From Amycolatopsis azurea DSM 43854 (GTDB lineage: Bacteria; Actinomycetota; Actinomycetes; Mycobacteriales; Pseudonocardiaceae): a stretch of DNA of 64,000 nucleotides. Position numbers and translations under genes: made by a program. Under the pieces are notes generated by a model. The model saw nothing but the letters and a program-made list of their open reading frames with translations, made no database searches and was not told where the DNA came from. Below, piece after piece: positions 34,442-43,847 of the stretch. The stretch is taken from NCBI RefSeq assembly GCF_001995215.1, contig NZ_MUXN01000009.1, forward strand, positions 37,628 to 101,627, given 5' to 3'. Every line of letters starts with the position of its first letter. Within the stretch, counting starts at the first letter, position 1.

Positions 34442-35101
34442 GTGACCGTGTCGCTCGTCGTCGTCGACGATCAGGCGTCCATACGGGAGGCCCTCGCGGT
34501 GATGCTCGACATCGCCGACGGCATCACCGTCGTCGCGACGGCCACCAACGGCGAGGAGGCCGTCGCCGCGGTCTCGAAGCACACGCCGGACGTCGTCCTG
34601 ATGGACCTCCACATGCCGGTGCTCAACGGCGTCGAAGCGACCGGCCGGATCAAGACAGCGGCACCCGGCGTCCAGGTGGTGGTCCTGACCAGCCTCGACG
34701 ACGACGAGTCGATCCTCGCCGCGCTCGAAGCCGGCGCGAGCGGCTACCTGACGAAGGAAGCCGACCGGGCGAAGATCGAGCAGGCCGTGCGCACCGCAGC
34801 CGACGGCCAGGTCGTCCTCGCCCCGGAGGTCCAGCGGAGGCTCCTCACGCTCGCGTCGCGCCGGTCGCGCGCGGTGGAGGAGGGGGACCGGTTCGGGTTC
34901 ACCTCGCGGGAGAAGGAGATCCTCGGCCTGATCGGCGAAGGCCTGCGGAACCCGGAGATCGCCGAGCGGCTGGTGATCAGCGAAGCCACCGTCAAGACCC
35001 ACATCAACAACCTGTTCGCGAAGGCGGGCTTCCATTCCCGCGCCGAAGCCGTCCGGTACGCGCTGAGCACCCCGGCTCCCGCGCCCTACCGCTTCCCCTG
35101 A
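34442..35101 (+). CDS. NarL/LuxR-family response regulator
   Basis: GTG 34442 has GGAGGT 6 bp upstream. The 219-residue protein has a receiver domain with the acidic pair VVVDD, phospho-acceptor Asp55 in VVLMDLHMP, Thr84 in VVLTSLDDDE and Lys105 in GYLTKEAD. A LuxR-type HTH (FTSREKEILGLIGEGLRNPEIAERLVISEATVKTHINNL) lies at about 155-193. It pairs with the divergent kinase at 32617-33768. Its targets may include its own divergent promoter. Confidence 0.93.
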   Translation: MTVSLVVVDDQASIREALAVMLDIADGITVVATATNGEEAVAAVSKHTPDVVLMDLHMPVLNGVEATGRIKTAAPGVQVVVLTSLDDDESILAALEAGASGYLTKEADRAKIEQAVRTAADGQVVLAPEVQRRLLTLASRRSRAVEEGDRFGFTSREKEILGLIGEGLRNPEIAERLVISEATVKTHINNLFAKAGFHSRAEAVRYALSTPAPAPYRFP

Positions 35102-35106
35102 TCGCG

Positions 35107-35125
35107 TTTCATCAAGTTTTCATCA
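35107..35125 (+). promoter_or_regulatory. Direct repeat TTTCATCA spaced 11 bp
   Basis: TTTCATCA occurs at 35107-35114 and 35118-35125, one helical turn apart, 50 bp before the next gene. This is typical of OmpR/PhoB-class regulator sites. It resembles the CTCATC repeats at 47398-47414, also spaced 11 bp. Confidence 0.45.
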
Positions 35126-35174
35126 TCGCTCCCTAGCGTGAAGCCGTCCGCTGGATTCGGCGATGGAGGGCGAC

Positions 35175-36467
35175 GTGGAACAGGCATTCCCACCCGGAGG
35201 CGCGCAATGGCCGCCGCCGCAGGGCTGGGTTCAGCAACCGGTACCGGCTCCACTCGCCCGGAAACGCCGGTGGCCGCTCTTCGCCGGTATCGCCGGACTC
35301 GTGCTGGTGCTCGTCGCCGGACTGACGACCTGGCTGCTGTGGCCGTCGAAAGCGGGCCGCGAACCCTTCGAACAGGCGCTGGCCGGGCTTTCTTCCGCGC
35401 CGGCCGTGCGGAACAGCACCTCCGCGGTCGGCGGGATGATCAAAACGGACGTCAAGACCACCGCGTCCGGCGAGACCTCCGGCACGATGTCCTTCCAGGG
35501 CAAGAAGATGGAGATCATGGCCGTCGGCGGCAAGGTCTACTTCAAGGCGCCCGACGGTCTGCTGCCCGGGGCGCGAGGGGCGGCGTCGGAGGCTGGGGAG
35601 GACCTCAAGGATCGCTGGATCACCGGCGAGGACGCGCTGTTCGGACCGGCCCTGCGGCAGTTCGAGTCCCCGGAGAGACTCGCCACCCGCCTGCGCGAGG
35701 CGCTGGAGCGGGCGGGGGACATCCCCGAGGACCAGGACGAGACCGTCCGGGACGTCCCGGCGCTCAAGGCGAGCACGCCCGCCGGTGACCTGTACGTCTC
35801 GAAGGAGGCGCCGCACCGGATTCTCCGCTTCTCCTTGAAGATGCCCGGCGGGATGCCGTCCGTCCCGAGGGTGCCGACCATCCCGGACGCGGGCTCGCGG
35901 CCGCCGATGCCTTCGGGCGCGGGCCTCGGTGAGTCCGATGTGGACGCTTTGTCGCCGGAAGAGACCGTCGCCGTCTACGAAGATCTGATATCGAACACCA
36001 AGAAGCTGTCCGGCGCCGTCGACACCGGGGTGCGGTTCGACATGGACGGCGCGGCCACGGTCGCGTGCGGCGCCGCCGGCTGCACGGTGACCGCGAACGT
36101 GTCCAATTCCGCGTCGGCGAACAGCGGCGGAAAGGTCACCGGTCAGGTCAACGCCACGATGACCGCGAACGTGACCATCGGCGGCCGTGCGGCGGGCAGT
36201 TGCCGGAACACGGCGACCCTGCCGCTGAACGGCGCGGGTTCGATCAGCTGCGTCAACAGCGGCGCCGGTGGCGTCTTCTCGTCCGTCGAAGCCGAGAAGA
36301 AGGCCGACGCGGAAGCGCGGTCGAGGGCCTCGGGCGGCGTGCCGGTCCAGTACCGGATCGAGAGCATCGCGTCGGTTTCCGTGCTGGCCGAAGCGATCGG
36401 GCAGGTCGAAATCACCCGGCTCGTCGACGAGCTCGCGGAGCGGCGGTCGAAGCTCGGCGGCAAGTGA
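35175..36467 (+). CDS. Single-pass membrane protein with large extracytoplasmic domain (lipoprotein LppX/LprG-like fold possible)
   Basis: GTG 35175 is preceded by GGAGGG and preferred over ATG 35163. The 430-residue protein has a short Pro/Gln-rich cytoplasmic tail (PPGGAQWPPPQGW), one membrane helix at about 35-58 (WPLFAGIAGLVLVLVAGLTTWLLW), and a long outside domain. Residues 65-230 have an LppX/LprG-like pattern (small strands, SFQGKKMEIMAVGGKVYFKAP). The later part is rich in Ala/Ser/Asn, with three cysteines near residues 296-360 (VACGAAGCTV, GSCRNTATL, ISCVNSG). I cannot name the family with certainty. A possible response-regulator site lies upstream. Confidence 0.65.
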   Translation: MEQAFPPGGAQWPPPQGWVQQPVPAPLARKRRWPLFAGIAGLVLVLVAGLTTWLLWPSKAGREPFEQALAGLSSAPAVRNSTSAVGGMIKTDVKTTASGETSGTMSFQGKKMEIMAVGGKVYFKAPDGLLPGARGAASEAGEDLKDRWITGEDALFGPALRQFESPERLATRLREALERAGDIPEDQDETVRDVPALKASTPAGDLYVSKEAPHRILRFSLKMPGGMPSVPRVPTIPDAGSRPPMPSGAGLGESDVDALSPEETVAVYEDLISNTKKLSGAVDTGVRFDMDGAATVACGAAGCTVTANVSNSASANSGGKVTGQVNATMTANVTIGGRAAGSCRNTATLPLNGAGSISCVNSGAGGVFSSVEAEKKADAEARSRASGGVPVQYRIESIASVSVLAEAIGQVEITRLVDELAERRSKLGGK

Positions 36468-36487
36468 CGCCTGCCGGAAAGAAGAAC

Positions 36488-36527
36488 AGCGCCGGGCGAA
36501 CGGCTTCGATGCCGCGCGCCCGGCGCT
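36488..36527. terminator. Bidirectional hairpin terminator
   Basis: AGCGCCGGGCG (36488-36498) pairs with CGCCCGGCGCT (36517-36527); loop 18 nt, followed by TTTC. It lies between the convergent stops at 36467 and 36549. Confidence 0.65.
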
Positions 36528-36548
36528 TTCGCGTCCCGTCGGTTCGGG

Positions 36549-38201
<1,653 letters not shown>

Positions 38202-38287
38202 CTAGCGAGGGCTTCTGTCGGAATCGGCGATTTCCCTTGGGGGAAAAGGAAACCAGTCCGTTCGCCGGACAGTCGCGAATACCTGGC

Positions 38288-39850
38288 ATGAAGACTTCGC
38301 GAGCCGCTCAGGGGCCACGTCTCCCGCTCTTCGGGGCGGCGCTGATCGGTGTCGTCGCCCTCGCCGTGGCCCTGGCGGCCGGTCACCTGGTGGCCGGGTT
38401 CATCAGTGTCAACGCCTCGCCGTACCTCGCGGTCGGCAACGGCGCGATCGATCTGACCCCGGTGGAACTGAAGGACTTCGCGGTCCGGACGTTCGGCGTC
38501 TACGACAAGCTCGTGCTGCTCGGCGGTATGGCCGTGGTGATGGTGCTGGCCGCCGCGGTCGCGGGGATCGCCTCTCGTCGTTCACCCGTTCCGGGGATCG
38601 TGCTGATCGCCGCGTTCGGGCTGGTGGGCGGGTTCGCCGTCTCGCGGCGCCCGGACCTCACCGCGGTCGCGTTGCTGGCGCCGCTGGCCAGCCTGGTCGC
38701 CGGGGTCGGCGTCTTCTTCTGGCTGCATCGCCTGGCCACGGCCAGGTCGCAAGCCGTGGAGGAGCCGTCCGGGGCGGCCCCGTCGCGCCGGTCGGTGCTG
38801 CTGGCGGGCGCGGGCGCCGTCGTGGCCGCGGGGGCGGCGGGCGCGGGCGGTCAGCTTCTCTCCGGGACGCGGGACGCGGAGTCTTCACGGACGGCCATCG
38901 GGCGGCTGGTCCCCGCCACGCCGGCACCGCCGATCCCGGCCGACGCGGATTTCGCCAAGCTGGGCACGCCGACCTTCCTCACCTCGAACCGCGACTTCTA
39001 CCGCGTCGACACCGCGTTGTCGGTGCCGCAGGTCCGGGCCGAGGACTGGAGCCTGCGGCTGCACGGCATGGTGCGCAACGAAAAACGGTTCAGTTACGAC
39101 GACATCCGCAACCGTCCGCTGATCGAACGCACGATCACCATGACCTGTGTGTCCAACGAGGTCGGCGGCACCTACGTGTCCACGGCGAACTTCATCGGCG
39201 TAGACCTCGGAGATCTGTTGCGGGAGGCCGAAGTCCTCCCCGGTGCCGAGCAGATCTTCTCCACCAGCGTCGACGGCTGGACCGCGGGCAGCCCGGTCGT
39301 CGCCGCGCTCGATCCGGAGCGGGGCGCGATGCTGGCGATCGGGATGAACGGGGAACCACTGCCGGTGGAACACGGTTTTCCCGCTCGAATGGTGATCCCC
39401 GGACTCTACGGCTATGTTTCGGCGACGAAATGGGTCAAAGATCTGGAGATCACCACCTGGAAAGCACGCCGCGCCTACTGGCTCGACCGCGGCTGGGGCG
39501 AACAGGCCCCGATAAAGACGCAGTCCAGGATCGACAGTCCGAAAGGATTCGAAACGGTCCCCGCGGGCAAGGTCCGGATCTCGGGTGTCGCGTGGGCACA
39601 GCACACCGGTGTCGAGCGAGTCGAAGTCCGGCTCGGCGCAGGCGGGAATTGGCGGCCCGCAACGCTTTCCCGCGAGGTGGGGCTCAACACCTGGCGGATG
39701 TGGTGGATCGAGTTCGACGTCCCGGCAGGTAGTCACCAGGTCACCGTCCGGGCCGTCGACAAATCCGGTTACACCCAGACCGACGCCCGCGCCGGAACCG
39801 TTCCGGACGGCGCGACGGGCTGGCATGTCATCAGTTTCACCGCGCGGTGA
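38288..39850 (+). CDS. Membrane-anchored molybdopterin oxidoreductase (sulfite oxidase fold)
   Basis: ATG 38288 starts a 520-residue protein. Residues 12-150 contain about four membrane helices. A twin-arginine-like SRRSVLLAGAGAVVAAGA at 167-184 forms a further helix and suggests Tat-assisted export. The catalytic domain (about 225-420) is the SUOX/YedY molybdopterin fold. Cys287 in TMTCVSNEVGG is the molybdenum ligand; NFIGVDLGDLL, PARMVIPGLYGY and KWVKDLEI are canonical. A C-terminal Mo-co dimerisation/Ig-like domain (about 425-520) contains ISGVAWAQHTGVERVEVRLG. It probably reduces or oxidises a small sulfur or related compound outside the membrane. A fasciclin lipoprotein follows. Confidence 0.92.
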   Translation: MKTSRAAQGPRLPLFGAALIGVVALAVALAAGHLVAGFISVNASPYLAVGNGAIDLTPVELKDFAVRTFGVYDKLVLLGGMAVVMVLAAAVAGIASRRSPVPGIVLIAAFGLVGGFAVSRRPDLTAVALLAPLASLVAGVGVFFWLHRLATARSQAVEEPSGAAPSRRSVLLAGAGAVVAAGAAGAGGQLLSGTRDAESSRTAIGRLVPATPAPPIPADADFAKLGTPTFLTSNRDFYRVDTALSVPQVRAEDWSLRLHGMVRNEKRFSYDDIRNRPLIERTITMTCVSNEVGGTYVSTANFIGVDLGDLLREAEVLPGAEQIFSTSVDGWTAGSPVVAALDPERGAMLAIGMNGEPLPVEHGFPARMVIPGLYGYVSATKWVKDLEITTWKARRAYWLDRGWGEQAPIKTQSRIDSPKGFETVPAGKVRISGVAWAQHTGVERVEVRLGAGGNWRPATLSREVGLNTWRMWWIEFDVPAGSHQVTVRAVDKSGYTQTDARAGTVPDGATGWHVISFTAR

Positions 39851-39938
39851 TCGGCGTCACTCGAAAGAGTGGCAATCCGATTTCGCGGTAGATCCGAATA
39901 CCCGGTAAGAGTCCGAAAAACAAATGGAGTGATTTTCC

Positions 39939-40616
39939 GTGAGCAAGCTTCGCGTCGCAGGAATCGGTTTCACCGCGGTCGCCGCGCTGGCCCTGACCGC
40001 CTGCAGTAGCAACGACAGCGCTTCGTCCGGCAGCTCCAACAGCGCCTCGGCACCCGCCCCGTCCTCCTCGATGTCGGCCCCGATGTCCAGCGCCGCCTCC
40101 GGTGACGGCGTCACCACCAACGCCGACGTGTTCGGCCCGGCCTGTTCGCAGCTGCCGCAGGGCAGTGCGCCCGGCTCGCTGGACTCGATGGGCCCGCAGC
40201 CGGTCGCCAGCGCCGCGTCGACCAACCCGCTGCTGACCAAGCTGGTCGCCGCGGTCAAGGCCACGAACCTGGTGGACACGCTCAACAGCCAGCAGGCCAT
40301 CACCGTGTTCGCCCCGGCGGACCCGGCCTTCCAGGCGCTGGGTGACGCCAAGTTCAACGAGCTGGCCGGCAAGCCGGACGAGCTGGCCCCGATCCTCCAG
40401 TACCACGTCGTCGGCAAGCGTTACGACGCCAAGGGCCTGGAATCCGCCAAGTCCCTGGAGAGCCTGAACACCGCCGGCGGCCCGCTCAAGATCGAGGGTT
40501 CGGGCGACAGCCTGACCGTCAACGGCGCGAAGGTGCTGTGCGGCAACATCCCCACCAAGAACGCCACCGTCTTCGTCATCGACAAGGTGCTGACCCCGGG
40601 CACCAACAAGAACTAG
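39939..40616 (+). CDS. Fasciclin-domain lipoprotein (MPT83/MPT70-like)
   Basis: GTG 39939 has GGAG upstream. The 225-residue precursor has a lipobox with Cys22 (LTACSS), then a Ser/Ala-rich linker. One fasciclin domain (about 85-222) shows LVAAVKATNLVDTLNSQQAITVFAPADPAF, ILQYHVVGKRYDAKGL and ATVFVIDKVL. The domain plan equals mycobacterial MPT83. It is probably a cell-surface adhesion or sugar-binding lipoprotein. It follows the molybdopterin enzyme with an 88-bp gap, possibly in one transcript. A strong bidirectional hairpin ends it. Confidence 0.92.
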   Translation: MSKLRVAGIGFTAVAALALTACSSNDSASSGSSNSASAPAPSSSMSAPMSSAASGDGVTTNADVFGPACSQLPQGSAPGSLDSMGPQPVASAASTNPLLTKLVAAVKATNLVDTLNSQQAITVFAPADPAFQALGDAKFNELAGKPDELAPILQYHVVGKRYDAKGLESAKSLESLNTAGGPLKIEGSGDSLTVNGAKVLCGNIPTKNATVFVIDKVLTPGTNKN

Positions 40617-40626
40617 GTCCCCACAC

Positions 40627-40670
40627 GAAGATCGCGGTGGTCACACTCCAGAGTGACCACCGCGATCTTC
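40627..40670. terminator. Bidirectional hairpin terminator
   Basis: 18-bp perfect arms (40627-40644, 40653-40670; arm GAAGATCGCGGTGGTCAC) enclose an 8-nt loop, between the convergent fasciclin (40616) and envelope-stress (40678) stop codons. Confidence 0.85.
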
Positions 40671-40677
40671 CTGTGCG

Positions 40678-40983
40678 TCAGGGTGTCAGCGCGGCGGCGT
40701 CCACATCGGTCACCACGATCCGCAGGCTCGCCCTCTCCCACGGGGTTCCGGTCAGCACCGCGCGCAAGGCGGCACCGGCGACCTCCGTCAGCGGTGGGAT
40801 CGGCACCTCCAGCGCGACGACGCGGATTTCCACGACGTTCTCGGAGATGTCGACGGCCATCACGTCGAGATCCCACGGCACCGCCGAGGCGGCGGCCGTG
40901 GTGGACGGTGTCGCCGCGCGCAGCCCCGGTACGTCGCGGAGCGTGCTCAGCAGCGACGCGGTCAGTTCGGAACGTGCGGTCAC
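40678..40983 (-). CDS. Small protein at the end of the Asp23/sigma operon
   Basis: The 101-residue protein starts at a GTG that overlaps the Asp23 gene stop by 4 bp (GTGA). It contains an alpha/beta pattern (DLDVMAVDISENVVEIRVVALEVPIPPLTEVAGAAL, then ASLRIVVTDVDAAAL) that resembles the Asp23 fold in size and rhythm but lacks clear Asp23 motifs. No signal peptide or membrane helix. Its position makes it part of the envelope-stress operon. Family not named with confidence. Confidence 0.75.
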   Translation of the reverse strand: MTARSELTASLLSTLRDVPGLRAATPSTTAAASAVPWDLDVMAVDISENVVEIRVVALEVPIPPLTEVAGAALRAVLTGTPWERASLRIVVTDVDAAALTP

Positions 40984-41381
40984 AACAGTCCTCCACGGAT
41001 TTCGATGTCCAAAATGGACACCGAGACGGCCGACGGGGTGAGCCCGGTCGCCTCGGTGACCGCCTTGCCGACGGCGCGCTGCACCGCCTGCGCCGTCGCG
41101 GCGGCCTGGTCCAGCCCGGAGACCGAGAGATCGATCTCCACCCGGACATCGGGCGGATCGTGCTCGACGAACGCGCGGACCCCTTCGGTCGGCGCCGGTT
41201 CGAGGCCCTTGATCCGCTGCCGCGCTATCCGGGTCAGTGAGCCCGCCAGCCCGCGCAGCCCGGGTTCCAGGCGTACCACGCCGGGGACCTGCGCCGCGGC
41301 ATGCGCGGCGACCGCCGCGATCACCGGCGGGGAGATCACCGTCTCGACCAGATGTCTGGCCGGGGCCTGCTCACGCGTCAT
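40980..41381 (-). CDS. Asp23/Gls24 family envelope stress protein
   Basis: ATG 41381 gives 133 residues. The Asp23 fold is evident: VETVISPPVIAAVAAHAAAQVPGVVRLEP near 10-38, DPPDVRVEIDLSVSGLDQAAATAQAVQRAVGKAVTEATGL near 73-113, and VSVSILDIEI near 117-126. Asp23 proteins are membrane-associated alkaline-shock/envelope stress proteins. The gene overlaps the upstream zinc anti-sigma-Asp23 gene by 11 bp and the next by 4 bp, so the operon is tightly coupled. Confidence 0.9.
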   Translation of the reverse strand: MTREQAPARHLVETVISPPVIAAVAAHAAAQVPGVVRLEPGLRGLAGSLTRIARQRIKGLEPAPTEGVRAFVEHDPPDVRVEIDLSVSGLDQAAATAQAVQRAVGKAVTEATGLTPSAVSVSILDIEIRGGLL

Positions 41382-41937
41382 AGATGTCCTCCACCACCAG
41401 GTCGAGCCGGGCCAGCCGGAGCCCGACCCTGGCGCCCGCCGCCGCCGTGACCCGCTCGCGGACCACGTCCAGCGAGCCGCTGTCGAAATCATGCGCGATC
41501 GCGACGCTCAGTTCCACGTCCACGGTGTGCGCGTCGGTCATGTCCGCCGTACGGAGGACACGGCACCGCCGCGCGCGGACGCCGTTCACCGAGTCCGCGG
41601 CGAACCGCAGCACCGCCGCGACCGCTTGATCGCTCACCCACACCTCGCCCGGTTCGGGGCTGGTCAGGGGCACCAGGTCCCGGCGCCGGACCTCGGCGCG
41701 GACGGCGGACATGATCCGGCTCGTGAGATCCGGCGACGGCTCGGCGTCGTCTTCGGCCAGTTCCCGGGTCAGCCCGCGCAGCACCCGAAGGCTCTCTCGG
41801 GTCGCCTGGCAATGCGGGCAGTCGAGTTCGTGCGCGTCCGCCCGGCCGGCGTCGATCTCGTCGAGCCGGTTCCAGACCTGTTCCACATCACGGCCGCACG
41901 GCAGCAGGTAGTCCTGGGTCGCGTGGTTCACCGCCAT
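41371..41937 (-). CDS. Zinc anti-sigma-like domain fused to an Asp23-like domain
   Basis: The 188-residue protein carries HELDCPHC with His36, Cys40 and Cys43, the HX3CX2C motif of ZAS anti-sigma factors, in a helical segment (about 15-60). There is no transmembrane helix. The C-terminal half (about 95-188) reads VWVSDQAVAAVLRFAADSVNGVRARRC, then VDVELSVAIAHDFDSGSLDVVRERV and GLRLARLDLVVEDI, matching the Asp23 fold. It directly follows the ECF sigma gene with a 10-bp overlap. Probable role: bind and hold the sigma factor while reading envelope state through Asp23. The fusion role is inferred. Confidence 0.85.
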   Translation of the reverse strand: MAVNHATQDYLLPCGRDVEQVWNRLDEIDAGRADAHELDCPHCQATRESLRVLRGLTRELAEDDAEPSPDLTSRIMSAVRAEVRRRDLVPLTSPEPGEVWVSDQAVAAVLRFAADSVNGVRARRCRVLRTADMTDAHTVDVELSVAIAHDFDSGSLDVVRERVTAAAGARVGLRLARLDLVVEDIYDA

Positions 41938-42509
41938 GGCGCCATCACCTCCGCCAACTGTGCTCGTGCTCGCGCGATGCGTCCGCGCACCGCGGTGGTG
42001 GTCGCCCCGATCGCCTGCGCGATCTCGTCGTAGGAACGACCGTGGACCTCGCGCAACAGCCAGCAGGCCCGTTGCTCGGCGGTCAGCTCCTCCAGCGCGC
42101 CGGTGAGCGCCGTCATCTGCGCGTTAGTCTCGGCCTCGCGATCCGGCCGACCGGCCGAACCGGCGGATTCCCGCTGGTCCAGTTCGACGTCGGCCACCGG
42201 TTTCCTTGCGCGGATCACGTTCAGGCACCGGTTGGTCGTCGTCCGGTAGAGCCAGCCGACGAACGCCGCGTCCTCCTGCAGCTGGTCGAGCCGTCGCCAA
42301 GCACCGAGGAACACCTCCTGGACGACGTCCTCGGCGTCCCCTTTGTTCCCCAGCATCCGCAGCGCCAGCCGGTACATTGGCCCTTGGAACCGCAGGACGA
42401 GCTGCTCGTACGCGCGGATCTCGCCGTCACGGGCCCGCGCCACCAGCGTGGCGTCGTCCAGCACCGTTTCGCCGGCGGCCGGTGCCTTCTCTCTCGCCGA
42501 CGTCGTCAT
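41928..42509 (-). CDS. ECF-family RNA polymerase sigma factor
   Basis: ATG 42509 gives 193 residues; an upstream start at 42572 would add 21 residues of lower quality. Sigma-2: ARDGEIRAYEQLVLRFQGPMYRLALRML, GDAEDVVQEVFLGAWRRLDQL and GWLYRTTTNRCLNVIR. Sigma-4: LEELTAEQRACWLLREVHGRSYDEIAQAIGATTTAVRGRIARARAQL. It overlaps the zinc anti-sigma/Asp23 gene, so it is very likely controlled by that protein and probably directs transcription of the Asp23 operon and other envelope genes. The promoter target is not visible. Confidence 0.92.
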   Translation of the reverse strand: MTTSAREKAPAAGETVLDDATLVARARDGEIRAYEQLVLRFQGPMYRLALRMLGNKGDAEDVVQEVFLGAWRRLDQLQEDAAFVGWLYRTTTNRCLNVIRARKPVADVELDQRESAGSAGRPDREAETNAQMTALTGALEELTAEQRACWLLREVHGRSYDEIAQAIGATTTAVRGRIARARAQLAEVMAPWR

Positions 42510-42655
42510 CGAGCGCACCTGTGCAGTGCCGCCATGCCGAAGCTCCCTTCCCGTCACCCACACCCGTGACACACGTAAGACACGGCTTCCCCGGAAACGT
42601 CACGCGGCAAACCGGATCCAGCCGACCACGGCGACGCCGATCACGCACCTCGAAG

Positions 42656-43285
42656 TCAGGTGATCGCCCGGCGGCGGAACGCCCAGAGACTCGCGGGGGT
42701 GAAAACGAGCAGCGCGGCGGCCAGGCCGGCGACGGAGAGCCAAGCGGGCAGATGAGCGATCTGCGGGGTCAGGGACCCGCGCAGGCCTTCGCTGACATAG
42801 GTCATCGGGTTCAGCGCGCACAGCGCCCGGAACCAGGGGACGGTGCCGAGTTCGGGGAAGGGGAACTGCGCGGAACCGGTGAACAGCAACGGGGGCATCA
42901 CCAGCGAGAAGGTGATCCCGATCCGGGCGGCGGTGACGAGACCGCGCGACGCCGCCGCGAAGATCCGCTCGACGACGATCCAGGCGAGCGGCACGGGTGC
43001 CCGCAACCGGTTCTCGATGGTGCGGGTGGCGAACTCCATGGCCAGCGGGAAGGACGCGTTCTGGACGGCGGCGAAGAACGCGTTCAGCGCGACGAGCCCG
43101 GGCAGGAGCAGCCGCGCGTAGCCGGGCGGGGTGTAGCCGAGCGCGCCGAGGACCTTCCCGAACACCAGCAGCATCAGCAGGGGCTGCATGAGGACCTGGG
43201 CCAGGACCCCGCCGAGCTGCTTCCGCGTGATGAGCAGATCGTGCTCCAGCAGTCCCCAGAACACGCGCCATGGGCTCGGAGTCAT
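42656..43285 (-). CDS. ABC-2 type transporter permease, internally short
   Basis: The 209-residue protein is of DrrB/ABC-2 type: LEHDLLITRKQLGGVLAQVLMQPLLMLLVFG at 13-43, ATRTIENRLRAPVPLAWIVVERI near 85-107, and ALNPMTYVSEGLRG near 158-171. Family members are usually about 250-270 residues. Here, after AAASRGLVTA, the sequence goes almost straight to RIGITFSLVMPPLLFTG, so about 50 residues with two membrane helices seem missing. No ATP-binding subunit lies next to it. It may be a decayed exporter or use an ATPase encoded elsewhere. Divergent from MarR. Confidence 0.75.
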   Translation of the reverse strand: MTPSPWRVFWGLLEHDLLITRKQLGGVLAQVLMQPLLMLLVFGKVLGALGYTPPGYARLLLPGLVALNAFFAAVQNASFPLAMEFATRTIENRLRAPVPLAWIVVERIFAAASRGLVTAARIGITFSLVMPPLLFTGSAQFPFPELGTVPWFRALCALNPMTYVSEGLRGSLTPQIAHLPAWLSVAGLAAALLVFTPASLWAFRRRAIT

Positions 43286-43361
43286 ATATGAAGCTTACGC
43301 TTGCTTATTTCCGGCAAAGACGATGTTGGGTAGCGAAGTTAGAAAGTGTTAGCGTCGTATC

Positions 43362-43835
43362 GTGAGTGAAGCAACGCAGGCTGCGGAGTCGGTGCGCTGG
43401 GCCGTTTCGCGGCTGTCGTCCCGCCTCCGCGCCGAACAACCCGGCGAAGACCGGAGCCTGAGCAGGCTGGCCGCGTCCGTGCTAGCGAACCTGCGGCACA
43501 GCGGCCCCCTGACCGTCAGCGCGCTCGCCGCGATCGAAGGACTACAGCCACAGTCCCTGACCAGGGTGCTCAACGCCCTCGAAGCCGAAGGCCGCGTCGC
43601 ACGGCGTCCCGACGAGCACGACCGGCGGGCTCAGCGGATCGTGATCACCGAAGCCGGCCGAGCGGCCTTGCGCGGACATGTGCGCGACGGCAACCGGTGG
43701 CTGGCGCGGGCCATGGACGAGGCGCTGACCCCGGCCGAACAGGAGATCGTTCGGGTGGCGGCGGGGCTGCTGCTCCAGGTCGCCGAGCACGACGCGGGCG
43801 ACGAGCGCGGATCGGGCGCCGCGCCGCCCCTGTGA
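43362..43835 (+). CDS. MarR-family transcriptional regulator
   Basis: The GTG start gives 157 residues. The winged helix is clear: LSRLAASVLANLRHSGPLTVSALAAIEGLQPQSLTRVLNALEAEGRVAR, then the wing DEHDRRAQRIVITEAGRAAL. MarR proteins bind phenolic or drug-like ligands and repress a nearby transporter. Here the divergent ABC permease (76-bp gap) is the natural target, and the flavin monooxygenase downstream is convergent. Ligand unknown. Confidence 0.92.
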   Translation: MSEATQAAESVRWAVSRLSSRLRAEQPGEDRSLSRLAASVLANLRHSGPLTVSALAAIEGLQPQSLTRVLNALEAEGRVARRPDEHDRRAQRIVITEAGRAALRGHVRDGNRWLARAMDEALTPAEQEIVRVAAGLLLQVAEHDAGDERGSGAAPPL

Positions 43836-43847
43836 TCCGGCTCTGCT

